This document shows, piece by piece, positions 19,366 to 27,591 of a stretch of 64,000 nucleotides of DNA (within the stretch, counting starts at the first letter, position 1; each line of letters begins with the position of its first letter). Made by a program: the position numbers and the translations under genes. The notes beneath the pieces were generated by a model. It worked only from the letters and a program-made list of their open reading frames with translations. It made no database searches and was not told where the DNA came from. The stretch is from positions 248,001-312,000 of the forward strand of contig NZ_WMBB01000006.1 of NCBI RefSeq assembly GCF_009708175.1. The letters run 5' to 3'. The DNA is from Nocardia aurantiaca (lineage in GTDB: Bacteria > Actinomycetota > Actinomycetes > Mycobacteriales > Mycobacteriaceae).

Positions 19366-19977
19366 ATGACCGCAGTGACCCCCAAATCGACACCCGCACC
19401 GGTCGTGGTCGACCTGTCGGCCGCGACCCTGCGGCACCGACTCCATGACGCCCTCGCGGTCTATGTGGCGGCCATGGATTACCCGCGCGGTACCGAACAT
19501 CAGCGGGCGCCGATGTGGACCGAGCACACCACCCGGCCCGGATGGCAGGCGGTGGCGGCGGTGCTGCCCGACGACGACGGACGACTCGACCTTCGGACCG
19601 CGCCCATCGTGGCCATCGCCTACGGGTACCACGGCGCGCCGCATCAGTGGTGGCATCAGCAGGTGTACAGCGGTATGCGGCGCACCGGCTGGCCCGAACA
19701 CGCCGCGCGGCAACTGCTTTCGGACTACTTCGAGCTGACCGAGCTGCATGTGCATCCGGCCGCGCAGGGACGCGGGCTCGGCGAGATCCTGCTGACCCGA
19801 CTGCTCCAGAACCGGCCCGAGCGGACCGTGCTGCTGTCCACCCCCGAGGTGGATCAGGAAGCGAACCGGGCCTGGCGGCTGTATCGGCGGCAGGGATTCG
19901 GGGATGTGGTGCGGCACTTCATCTTCTCCGGGGACACCCGGCGGTTCGCGGTGCTCGGGCGGCGGCTGCCCCTGTGA
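19366..19977 (+). CDS. GNAT-family N-acetyltransferase (Rv2170-like)
   Basis: A 203-residue protein. The C-terminal half is a GNAT fold with the acetyl-CoA loop VHPAAQGRGLGEILL (Q/R-x-x-G-x-G/A) and the late NRAWRLYRRQGFGDV block. The N-terminal half is family-specific. The substrate cannot be read from sequence. Its orthologue in M. tuberculosis by position is Rv2170, reported as a lysine or isoniazid acetyltransferase. The ATG at 19366 is preferred over upstream in-frame codons. The stop overlaps the next gene as GTGA, so it is cotranslated with the CrtO-type oxidoreductase. Confidence 0.85.
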   Translation: MTAVTPKSTPAPVVVDLSAATLRHRLHDALAVYVAAMDYPRGTEHQRAPMWTEHTTRPGWQAVAAVLPDDDGRLDLRTAPIVAIAYGYHGAPHQWWHQQVYSGMRRTGWPEHAARQLLSDYFELTELHVHPAAQGRGLGEILLTRLLQNRPERTVLLSTPEVDQEANRAWRLYRRQGFGDVVRHFIFSGDTRRFAVLGRRLPL

Positions 19978-21587
19978 GTAGGAGCGACGTCGGATCCCGG
20001 ACCATCGTCATCATCGGTTCCGGGCACAATGCGCTGGTCGCGGCCTGCTATCTGGCGCGGGCCGGACATCGGGTCGAGGTGCTCGAGCGCGACACCGTGC
20101 TGGGCGGGGCGGTGTCCACGGTCGAGCGGTTCCCCGGGCATCTGGTCGATCGGGGATCCTCGGCGCACATCATGATCCGGCACACCGGGATCATCGAGGA
20201 GCTCGAGCTGGCGCGGTTCGGGCTGCGATACATCGACTGCGACCCATGGGCTTTCGCGCCCGCGCCGCCCGGAAGCGGGATGTCGCCGATCGTGTTCCAC
20301 CGGGATCTGGATCGGACCTGCGCGTCCATCGCGGCGGCCTGCGGGGAGCGCGACGCCGAGGCGTATCGGCGATTCGTGACCGTGTGGGGTCCGCGCAGCG
20401 CCCGGGTGATGCGAGCGTTCTCGGGGAGACCGACGGGCGGGAATCTGCTGAAATCGTTCTGGGGCATGGATCCCCGCGAGGCCGCCGGGGCGACCGGTCG
20501 GGCCGACGGCGGGGCACTGTCCCGGGAGATGACGCAGACCGGAGACGCGCTGCTGGACAGTCTTTTCGACAGTGAACGGCTGAAGGCGGCGCTGGCCTGG
20601 TTCGGCGCGCAGTCCGGGCCGCCCATGTCCGAACCCGGGTCCGCGCCCATGGTGGGGTTCGCGGCGCTCATGCACACGCTGCCGCCCGGGCGGGCGGTCG
20701 GCGGCAGCGGCGCGCTGACCTCGGCGCTGGTGGCGCGACTGCAAGCGGACGGCGGAATCGTGAGCGCCGGGGACGCGGTCACCTCGATCGTCCGGGCCGG
20801 GGACGCCTGGCAGGTGCGCACCGCGGACGGGCGAAACGTGCGCGCGGACATCGTGATCGCGGGCACCCATATCCTCACCACGCTGAACCTGTTGGAACAG
20901 GGTGGATTCGACGCCGGGGTCATCTCCGACTGGCGACGTCGCATTCGTGTGGGGCCGGGCATCGGCATGGTCGTGCGCGCCGCGCTCAGCGGCCTGCCCC
21001 GCTACCCGGGTGCGGAAACCGCCGAATCCGCCCGCGGCCTGCAACTTCTCGTCACCGATCGCCGCGAGCTGCGCCGCGCCCACGGCGCCGCGCTGGCCGG
21101 GGATCTGCCGCCGCGCCCGGTCGTGCTGGCCATGAGCTTCAGCGCACTAGATCCGAACATCGCGCCCGCGGGCGAGCATCAGGTCACGCTGTGGTCGCAA
21201 TGGCATCCCTATGACCTGGCCGACGGCGCCTCCTGGTCGGAGTACGGCGACCGTGAGGCCGACCGCATCATCGCCGAAGTCGACGCCCACGCGCCGGGAT
21301 TCGCCGACACGGTGACGCAGCGCTTCGTCCAGACTCCGGTCGATCTGGAACAGGAGATGGGTCTGCTCGGCGGCAATGTCATGCACGTCGAGATGTCCAT
21401 CGACCAGATGTTCATGTGGCGGCCGCTGCCCGAGCTGGCGGGCCAGCGGGTGCCGGGCGCGCCGGGGCTGTATCTCACGGGCGCGTCGACGCATCCGGGC
21501 GGTGGCGTCTCCGGCGCGAGCGGGCGCAGTGTGGCCCGGCTGATCGAACGCGATCTGCGTCCTCGCCGCCTGTTTCGCCGGCGATGA
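19974..21587 (+). CDS. CrtO/phytoene dehydrogenase-like FAD oxidoreductase
   Basis: A 537-residue amine-oxidase-fold flavoprotein of the carotenoid desaturase/ketolase superfamily. The FAD site is IIGSGHNALVAACYLARAGHRVEVLERD near the N terminus, and the C-terminal FAD block LYLTGASTHPGGGVSGASG is intact. That C-terminal motif and the HNAL variant of the dinucleotide site are typical of the CrtO (beta-carotene ketolase-like) and related branch rather than of CrtI. The GTG start at 19974 overlaps the acetyltransferase stop as GTGA. The next gene is CruF-like, so oxidation of an end-modified carotenoid is a reasonable inference; the exact step is not. Confidence 0.82.
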   Translation: MSRSDVGSRTIVIIGSGHNALVAACYLARAGHRVEVLERDTVLGGAVSTVERFPGHLVDRGSSAHIMIRHTGIIEELELARFGLRYIDCDPWAFAPAPPGSGMSPIVFHRDLDRTCASIAAACGERDAEAYRRFVTVWGPRSARVMRAFSGRPTGGNLLKSFWGMDPREAAGATGRADGGALSREMTQTGDALLDSLFDSERLKAALAWFGAQSGPPMSEPGSAPMVGFAALMHTLPPGRAVGGSGALTSALVARLQADGGIVSAGDAVTSIVRAGDAWQVRTADGRNVRADIVIAGTHILTTLNLLEQGGFDAGVISDWRRRIRVGPGIGMVVRAALSGLPRYPGAETAESARGLQLLVTDRRELRRAHGAALAGDLPPRPVVLAMSFSALDPNIAPAGEHQVTLWSQWHPYDLADGASWSEYGDREADRIIAEVDAHAPGFADTVTQRFVQTPVDLEQEMGLLGGNVMHVEMSIDQMFMWRPLPELAGQRVPGAPGLYLTGASTHPGGGVSGASGRSVARLIERDLRPRRLFRRR

Positions 21588-22405
21588 CAGGATCTGACCT
21601 GCGCGAGCTCGCCGCAGCGCGTGCCGCGGTCGTCACGGCTGTACCGGCGGTGTCGCTCGTGCTGGTGCAGATCGCGTATCCGCTGATGCACGAGGTCGCG
21701 CGAGATCGGGTGACCATAGCGGTCGTATTGCTCTCGGCGGGTTCGGCTCTGGCGCACGCCGGAGCGACGCGTGGCGTGCGGTGGGCTGCGGGTTTGCTGG
21801 TGATTGTGTCGGGGATCGGGCTCGGCAGCGAGGTCCTGGGGACGGCGGCCGGGTTTCCGTTCGGCGGCTACGGCTACGCGGGTGGGCGGCTGGGGCCCGA
21901 GCTGCTCGGGGTGCCGCTGGTGGTGCCGCTGGCTTGGACCGGCGGGCTGTATCCGGTGTGGATCGTCGCCGGGATGCTGGGTGATGGTGCGGCCGCGCGG
22001 ATTTCGCTGACCGCCCTCGGGGCGGTCGGATGGGATCTGTTCCTGGATCCGCAGATGGTCGCGGACGGGCAGTGGACGTGGCGCTGCGCGGTTGCGGGAC
22101 TGCCTGGGCTGGGGCACATTCCGGTCACCAACTACGTCGGCTGGTTCGCGGTGGCATCGGTGATGGCCGGGTTGCTGGAGTGGTGGGATCGGACTGCTCC
22201 GGACAGCGGCGCGGCGCGGGTGGTTCCGGTGGCGGTGTTCTTGTGGACCTGGCTGGGGTCGACGCTGGCGCACGCGATGTTCCTGGGGCTGCCGGTGTCG
22301 GCCGTTTACGGGTTCTGCGGACTCGGAATGCTGGGGATTCCGCTGGTTCGGGGGCTGAGCGCCCGTCGAATCACCCTGCGGCCCGGGACGCATGGCACGA
22401 TGTGA
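21584..22405 (+). CDS. cruF: CruF-like carotenoid biosynthesis membrane protein
   Basis: A 273-residue polytopic membrane protein of the DUF422/CruF family, with about seven hydrophobic segments. Conserved polar blocks are PFGGYGY, GWDLFLDPQMVADGQWTW and PVTNYVGWF. CruF members add water at the 1',2' double bond of acyclic carotenoid ends, making the hydroxyl that a CruC-type enzyme glycosylates. The gene overlaps the CrtO-type gene as ATGA and lies one gene away from a CruC-like glycosyltransferase, which supports the assignment. Confidence 0.82.
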   Translation: MTGSDLRELAAARAAVVTAVPAVSLVLVQIAYPLMHEVARDRVTIAVVLLSAGSALAHAGATRGVRWAAGLLVIVSGIGLGSEVLGTAAGFPFGGYGYAGGRLGPELLGVPLVVPLAWTGGLYPVWIVAGMLGDGAAARISLTALGAVGWDLFLDPQMVADGQWTWRCAVAGLPGLGHIPVTNYVGWFAVASVMAGLLEWWDRTAPDSGAARVVPVAVFLWTWLGSTLAHAMFLGLPVSAVYGFCGLGMLGIPLVRGLSARRITLRPGTHGTM

Positions 22406-22408
22406 GCC

Positions 22409-23197
22409 GTGCAGCCGAGTCCGAACATGTCGACAGCAGAGGAAACGCTCGAATCCATGGCACCGTCGAATCCGAGCGCACCGGTAGCACGGCGATCACG
22501 CCGGTGGGTGCGGATGCTGGCCGTGGTCCTGTTCGCGGGACTGGCCGTCATGCTGACCGGATGCCTGCGGGTGCAGGTGTCGATGGGTGTGTCCTCCAAT
22601 GACCGGGTATCGGGCCGCATTGTCGCGGCGGCCGTGCCGCAGAACGACAAGGACAAGGGCCCGCAGCTGAAGGCGCCCGACGGATTACAGGGCAAGGTGC
22701 GGGTGGATTCCTACTCGCAGGACGGATACGTCGGCAGCCAGGTGTACTTCGACGACCTCACCTTCGGCGAGGTGCAGCAGCTGGGCGGCATGTCCGACCA
22801 GACCTCGGGCATGTTCAACCTGGTCTTCAGCCGCACCGGCGACCTGGTCACCCTGACCGGCCGGGTCGATCTGAAGAGCCTGCCGCCCCAGGGTTCCGAC
22901 GTGCAGCTGACCGTGGCCTTCCCGGCTCACGTCGCCACCACCAACGGCAACCGCGAGGGCGACTCCGTGGTGACCTGGAAGCTCCCGCCCGGCGATGTCA
23001 GCACGCTGCGCGCCGAAGTCGGCTACGCGGACCCGAACACGCGCTCGTTCGCCGGCTGGGCGGGCATCGTCGGCGGCATCACCCTGGCGGTGGCGGCCGT
23101 GGTCGCGGTCCTCGCCTTCATGACCCGCAACCCCGATCCGCCGGCCTACGTGCGCGCGGCCCGGTGGCTGCGGCCCGATCGCGCCAAGACTCGATGA
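22409..23197 (+). CDS. lppM: LppM-like DUF3153 lipoprotein
   Basis: A 262-residue envelope protein. An N-terminal hydrophobic helix ends in a lipobox LTGC (cysteine about residue 52 from the GTG at 22409, or 36 from an ATG at 22457). The extracytoplasmic LppM/DUF3153 domain has blocks FDDLTFGEVQQLG and VVTWKLPPGD. A C-terminal membrane helix (about 214-237) precedes a short basic tail. M. tuberculosis LppM (Rv2171) has a related layout and affects phagocytosis. The gene sits 3 bp after cruF and overlaps the next gene as ATGA, an unusual place for a lipoprotein gene. Confidence 0.85.
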   Translation: MQPSPNMSTAEETLESMAPSNPSAPVARRSRRWVRMLAVVLFAGLAVMLTGCLRVQVSMGVSSNDRVSGRIVAAAVPQNDKDKGPQLKAPDGLQGKVRVDSYSQDGYVGSQVYFDDLTFGEVQQLGGMSDQTSGMFNLVFSRTGDLVTLTGRVDLKSLPPQGSDVQLTVAFPAHVATTNGNREGDSVVTWKLPPGDVSTLRAEVGYADPNTRSFAGWAGIVGGITLAVAAVVAVLAFMTRNPDPPAYVRAARWLRPDRAKTR

Positions 23198-24351
23198 CCC
23201 TCGCCGCCAGGGCGGTGACGGCCGGTAGCGCCGTCGCCGCCCTGGGCGCGGCCATCGCCCTCACGAATCGCCTTACCGTCCGCCGCCTGCGGCCCGGCGG
23301 GCATCCCGTCTCCGAAGCGGTCACCGTCTGTATCCCGGCCCGCGACGAGGCCGACCGCCTCCCCTCCCTCATCGCGGATCTCCGTGCCCAGCAGGGCGTT
23401 CCGCGATTGCGGGTCCTGATCCTCGACGACGCCTCCACCGACGGCACCGCTGCCGCCGCCCGCGCCGTCATCGGCACCGACGACCGCTTCCACCTGTCCC
23501 GCAACGACATCGATCCCGCACCCGGCTGGACCGGCAAATCCGCGGCCTGTGCCCGCCTGGCCGACCTCGCGACCGAGTCGACCGCCGGGGACGGGGTACT
23601 CGTCTTCCTCGACGCCGACATCCGCCTCTCCCCCGGCGCCCTCGCCGCGGCCGTGCACGAATTGCGCTCCACGCGAGCCGCCCTCGTCTGCCCCTGGCCC
23701 CGCCAGCTGGCCGATTCACCCGCGGAGCGCCTGATCCAGCCCCTGCTGTGCTGGTCCTGGGCCTCCACCCTCCCGGTCGCCGTCGCGAACCGCACCCTCC
23801 GCCCCTCGATGGCCGTGGCCTGCGGCCAATTCCTCGTCTTCGACGCCGCCGCCTACCGCGCGATCGGCGGCCACACCGCGGTGGCGACCAGCCTCACCGA
23901 GGACCTCGCCATCGCCCGCGAGTTGCGCCGCAACGGCCACCCCACCATGCTCGTCGCCGCGGGTCCTCACGCCGAAACCCGCATGTACCGCACCACCTTT
24001 GCCCTCACCGAGGGCTATACCCGCTGGCTCTGGTCCGCCTACGGCGGCCCCACCGGCAGCCTCGCCATCGCTTCCCTTGCGGCCCTGGCCTTCTGGCTTC
24101 CACCCCTCGCCGCGCTCCTCGGCCACGGACGCGTCCGGCGGACCGGATTGCTGGGTTACAGCGCCGCGGCAGCCGCACGTCTGCTGGCCCGCTCCATCGA
24201 AAACGGCGGACCGATCGAATCCGCGGACATCGTCGCGGCCCTGGCTCATCCGGCCTCCGTGGCCGCCTATCTCGGGCTCTCCGCCCGGTCGCATCGAGCG
24301 CGCCGGGCGGGCAGCCTGCGCTGGAAGGACCGCGCACTCGGCGACCGTTGA
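23194..24351 (+). CDS. CruC-like family 2 glycosyltransferase
   Basis: A 385-residue membrane-associated glycosyltransferase. After an N-terminal helix, the GT-A fold shows VCIPARDEADRLP, ILDDASTDGT and the metal-binding DAD in FLDADIRLSPG. A TEDLAIARELRRNG block provides the usual acceptor-side acidic pair. Three or so C-terminal helices follow. CruC enzymes glucosylate hydroxylated carotenoid ends; the neighbouring CruF-like gene suggests that role. The ATG at 23194 overlaps lppM as ATGA. The donor sugar is not evident. Confidence 0.75.
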   Translation: MTLAARAVTAGSAVAALGAAIALTNRLTVRRLRPGGHPVSEAVTVCIPARDEADRLPSLIADLRAQQGVPRLRVLILDDASTDGTAAAARAVIGTDDRFHLSRNDIDPAPGWTGKSAACARLADLATESTAGDGVLVFLDADIRLSPGALAAAVHELRSTRAALVCPWPRQLADSPAERLIQPLLCWSWASTLPVAVANRTLRPSMAVACGQFLVFDAAAYRAIGGHTAVATSLTEDLAIARELRRNGHPTMLVAAGPHAETRMYRTTFALTEGYTRWLWSAYGGPTGSLAIASLAALAFWLPPLAALLGHGRVRRTGLLGYSAAAAARLLARSIENGGPIESADIVAALAHPASVAAYLGLSARSHRARRAGSLRWKDRALGDR

Positions 24352-24356
24352 GCCGG

Positions 24357-25169
24357 TCAGGGGACAGGGGTCACGCCGATCGTCGGGAGGAAGAAGCAGG
24401 TGGTGGCGCCGTTGCGGACGGTGCCGAACATGGCGGCGAGGACGGTGCCGGAACCGGTGGTGACCGGTACGGCGCGGACGCCGCCGGTGGGGAGGGCGGC
24501 GGTGAAGTAGTCGCGGACTGCCTGCTCGACCATGGGGCGCAGCTCGGCCGGGACCTGGGACGGGATCATGGCGTTGAGAACCTCGCTCAGCGGGCCCATG
24601 GGGACCAGGCCTCCGAGGCCGGTGCTGAGGTTGAACCAGGCGACCTGCATGCCGGAGGTGTCGGCGCCGTCGGCCGCGATGCCATAGGGGACGAAGGCGA
24701 ACATGGTCTGGCCCGCCTTGACGGCCGAAAGATCCAGGCCGGGAACGGAAGCCACGTATGTGGGCCAGGGGCCGGGGATCGCGCCCGCCACGGCGGGAGC
24801 CAGGCCGAGGGTGGTGCCGCCGAGGCAGAAGGGGGCGGCGGTCGGGTACAGGAAGGGCTGGATGCCCAGCGCCCGCAGCCCGTTGATGGCCTGGTCGTAG
24901 GCGGACAGCCAGTCGGACGGGCCGGCGGTATCGGACCGAGAGACGGTGTCGCCCACGGCATTGATCGCGGCCAGCGCGGCGGCGGCCTGCTCGGTCAGCG
25001 GCGCGGCGGCAGTTCCGGACGGTCTCGCGGAGGGATCGGTCAGGACGCCGACGGGATCGGCGGGTGCCGCCCCGGCCGGGCCCGTGAGGGTTGCCGAACC
25101 GGCGGCGGTGAGGACAGCGCAGGCGCCTACCGCGCCTGCGACGCGGACGAGGCGGTGGAACACGGACAT
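24357..25169 (-). CDS. Secreted protein of unknown function
   Basis: A 270-residue exported protein that I do not recognise. A Sec signal peptide is clear: VRVAGAVGACAVLTAAGSATL followed by a likely AxA cleavage site near residue 35 (GPAGAAPA). The mature part is Ala/Gly/Pro-rich, with two cysteines (PFCLGG and TTCFFL) that could form a disulfide. The ATG at 25169 has GGGGAG upstream. It converges on the glycosyltransferase gene with only 5 bp between stop codons. Confidence 0.75.
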   Translation of the reverse strand: MSVFHRLVRVAGAVGACAVLTAAGSATLTGPAGAAPADPVGVLTDPSARPSGTAAAPLTEQAAAALAAINAVGDTVSRSDTAGPSDWLSAYDQAINGLRALGIQPFLYPTAAPFCLGGTTLGLAPAVAGAIPGPWPTYVASVPGLDLSAVKAGQTMFAFVPYGIAADGADTSGMQVAWFNLSTGLGGLVPMGPLSEVLNAMIPSQVPAELRPMVEQAVRDYFTAALPTGGVRAVPVTTGSGTVLAAMFGTVRNGATTCFFLPTIGVTPVP

Positions 25170-25280
25170 GATTGGCTCCCCTCGAGGTCACGGGTGAGGG
25201 GGACGCTACTCCGTTGACCAGCGCATTCCCGGCATTTGATGCGGCATGCCGAGCGGCGGATCAGGCGTGGGCGAGCCGGA

Positions 25281-26279
25281 TCAGGCGTGGGCCGGGGTCG
25301 CCGACATGGTGTAGCCCAGATTCGCCAGCACTTCGCTGGTGGCCTTCGCGAAATTCAGGGTGATGAAATGCAGGCAGGGCGCACCCTCTGAGATGAGGCG
25401 CTGGGCCATCTCCGTGGCGATCTCGATTCCGCAGGCCCGGACCGCGGCGCGATCTTCGTCCGGGCCATTGCCCGCGGCCTTGCGCAGGCGCTCCATCACC
25501 TTGGCCGGCAGCGGACGACCCGAGAGCTCCTCCGCGCGCTGCACCGTGCGCAGCGAGGTGACCGGCATGAGCTCGGGAATGATCGGTTTGGCGCCCTCGA
25601 TCGGATCGCAGGCGATGACCCGATCCCGCAGGCGCAGATAGTGCTCCACGTCGAAGAACATCTGGGTGATCGAATACTCCGCGCCCGCACGCAGTTTCGA
25701 CACCAGGAAGCGGGTGTCCTGGTCGAGGTCGGTGGAGCGCGGGTGGCCCTGCGGGAACGAGGCCACACCCACGTGGAAGTCGCCCAGATCGCGGACCATG
25801 CGGACCAGTTCCTCGGCGTACTCGACGCCCTCGGGGTGCTTGATCCACTCCCCCAGCACGTCGCCCGGCGGATCGCCGCGCAGCACCAGCAGATTCCGGA
25901 TGCCCGCATCGGCGTACGCGCCGACGATCGAACGCAGCTCGGCGACCGAGTGATCCACCGCCGTCAGATGCGCGACCGTCAGCAGCGTGGTCTCGCGCGC
26001 CAGCTGGCCGGTGACCCGGATGGTGCGGTCGCGGGTGGAGCCGCCCGCGCCGTAGGTCATCGACACGAACGCCGGATGCAGCCGCTCGAACTCGCGCGCG
26101 GCTCGCCACAGGCGCGCCTCGCCGGCGGCGTCCCGCGGCGGATTGAATTCGACCGAGAACGGAATCGACCCGTCGGGACGCGGGCCCAACTGCTGCACCA
26201 CGGAGCGAGTTCCGGACACGTGCGGCGTGCGAGAAACTCGGCCAGGGGTCGAATATCCCCGTACATTGTCGAAACTCAC
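25281..26279 (-). CDS. metF: Methylenetetrahydrofolate reductase MetF-like
   Basis: A 332-residue (beta/alpha)8-barrel of the MTHFR family, which reduces 5,10-methylene-THF for methionine synthesis. Family blocks are FSVEFNPPRD (usually FEFFPP), SMTYGAGGSTRDRT, HLTAVDHS, NLLVLRGDPPGD and FFDVEHY. The C-terminal part carries ITLNFAKATSEVL. The syntenic M. tuberculosis gene is Rv2172c, described as an atypical MTHFR, so cofactor preference may differ from E. coli MetF. The GTG start at 26279 has no ribosome site but a TAAAAT six bases before it, suggesting a leaderless message. Confidence 0.85.
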   Translation of the reverse strand: MSFDNVRGYSTPGRVSRTPHVSGTRSVVQQLGPRPDGSIPFSVEFNPPRDAAGEARLWRAAREFERLHPAFVSMTYGAGGSTRDRTIRVTGQLARETTLLTVAHLTAVDHSVAELRSIVGAYADAGIRNLLVLRGDPPGDVLGEWIKHPEGVEYAEELVRMVRDLGDFHVGVASFPQGHPRSTDLDQDTRFLVSKLRAGAEYSITQMFFDVEHYLRLRDRVIACDPIEGAKPIIPELMPVTSLRTVQRAEELSGRPLPAKVMERLRKAAGNGPDEDRAAVRACGIEIATEMAQRLISEGAPCLHFITLNFAKATSEVLANLGYTMSATPAHA

Positions 26280-26291
26280 GCCGACATTTTA
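26280..26291 (-). promoter_or_regulatory. Leaderless promoter candidate of metF
   Basis: Minus-strand TAAAAT (plus 26286-26291) is followed by six bases and the GTG start. No Shine-Dalgarno sequence is present. No good -35 is visible. Confidence 0.55.
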
Positions 26292-26455
26292 CGGGGCCGC
26301 ACCGGGCACCAGACCCCGACCTGGGCTTATCTCAGCAGGTGAGACCGGATCGGGTCCGACCGATTCCCGGCCGCCACACGGTGGTCGGTAGAGTCGGACG
26401 CGAACCCCGCTGGCTGCGCACGCGACGCGCCGCGGCACCCACCAAGGAGGCTCCT

Positions 26456-27565
26456 CTGTCCGCCGGACCCGGTACCCCGACCCGCCACCCGGTGGGCGCG
26501 GAATCGCTCGTCGCCGCCGTGGAAGACCGTCTCACGGCGTTCTTCCGCACCCGGGCGCCGATCGTCGAACCGCTCGGCCCGGTGTTCGTGGACGCGGCCG
26601 CGGCCCTGGAGGACTTCGTCATTCGCGGCGGCAAGCGCACCCGGCCCTCCTTCGCGTGGACCGGCTGGCTGGGCGCGGGCCGCAGCGCCGACGACCCGGA
26701 CGCCGACGCCGTGCTCACCGCCTGCTCGGCGCTGGAGCTGGTGCAGGCGTGCGCGCTCATCCACGATGACATCATCGACTCCTCGCGCACCCGGCGCGGC
26801 TTCCCGACCGTGCATGTGGATTACGAACAGCGGCACCGGGGTCAACGCTGGGCGGGCGACTCGGACCACTACGGCATCAGCGTCGCCATCCTGATCGGTG
26901 ATCTGGCCCTGGCCTGGGCCGACGATATGGCCCGCGACGCCGGGCTGCCCGCCGACGCCGCCGCCCGTTTCGCTCCGGTGTGGGCGGCCATGCGCACCGA
27001 GGTGCTGGGCGGGCAGCTGCTCGACATCCACGGCGAGTCCGCCGGCGACGAGACCGTCGAGGCCGCGCTGCGGATCAACCGGTACAAGACCGCGGCTTAC
27101 ACCATCGAGCGCCCGCTGCACCTGGGTGCCGCCCTGGCCGGGGCCTCCCCCGAACTCATAGCCGCCTACCGCGAATTCGGCACCGATATCGGCATCGCCT
27201 TCCAGCTGCGCGACGACCTGCTCGGCGTCTTCGGCGATCCGGCCGTGACCGGTAAGCCCTCCGGCGACGACCTGCGCGAGGGCAAGCGCACCGTCCTCAT
27301 CGCCGAGGCGTTGCAGCGCGCCGACGCCGCCGCCCCGGCCACGGCGAACCTCATCCGCTCCAGCCTCGGCACCGACGTCACCCCGGAGCGGGTCGCCGAA
27401 TTGCGTACGGCCCTCACCGAACTCGGCGCGGTCGACGCCGTGGAGAAGCGGATCGGTTCGCTCACCGACCGGGCGCTGACCGCGCTGGACGCCAGTACCG
27501 CGACCCCGGACGCCACCCGGCAGCTGCGCGCCATGGCTCTGGCCGCCACCGCGCGCTCCTACTGA
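26456..27565 (+). CDS. idsA2: Geranylgeranyl-type polyprenyl diphosphate synthase (IdsA2/CrtE)
   Basis: A 369-residue all-helical prenyltransferase that supplies GGPP for phytoene. The first aspartate-rich motif is DDIID (about 104-108) and the second is DDLLGVFGD (about 253-261), both complete; GGKRTRPSF and LGGQLLDI are also family blocks. The start is unusual: a perfect AAGGAGG (26444-26450) points to a CTG at 26456. Upstream in-frame GTG (26339) lacks a ribosome site and would add an implausible Arg-rich leader; GTG at 26492 also lacks one. It lies 26 bp before crtI and opens the second carotenoid run. Confidence 0.9.
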   Translation: MSAGPGTPTRHPVGAESLVAAVEDRLTAFFRTRAPIVEPLGPVFVDAAAALEDFVIRGGKRTRPSFAWTGWLGAGRSADDPDADAVLTACSALELVQACALIHDDIIDSSRTRRGFPTVHVDYEQRHRGQRWAGDSDHYGISVAILIGDLALAWADDMARDAGLPADAAARFAPVWAAMRTEVLGGQLLDIHGESAGDETVEAALRINRYKTAAYTIERPLHLGAALAGASPELIAAYREFGTDIGIAFQLRDDLLGVFGDPAVTGKPSGDDLREGKRTVLIAEALQRADAAAPATANLIRSSLGTDVTPERVAELRTALTELGAVDAVEKRIGSLTDRALTALDASTATPDATRQLRAMALAATARSY

Positions 27566-27591
27566 CCGGTCCGGCGGAAGAGGCGACGGGC

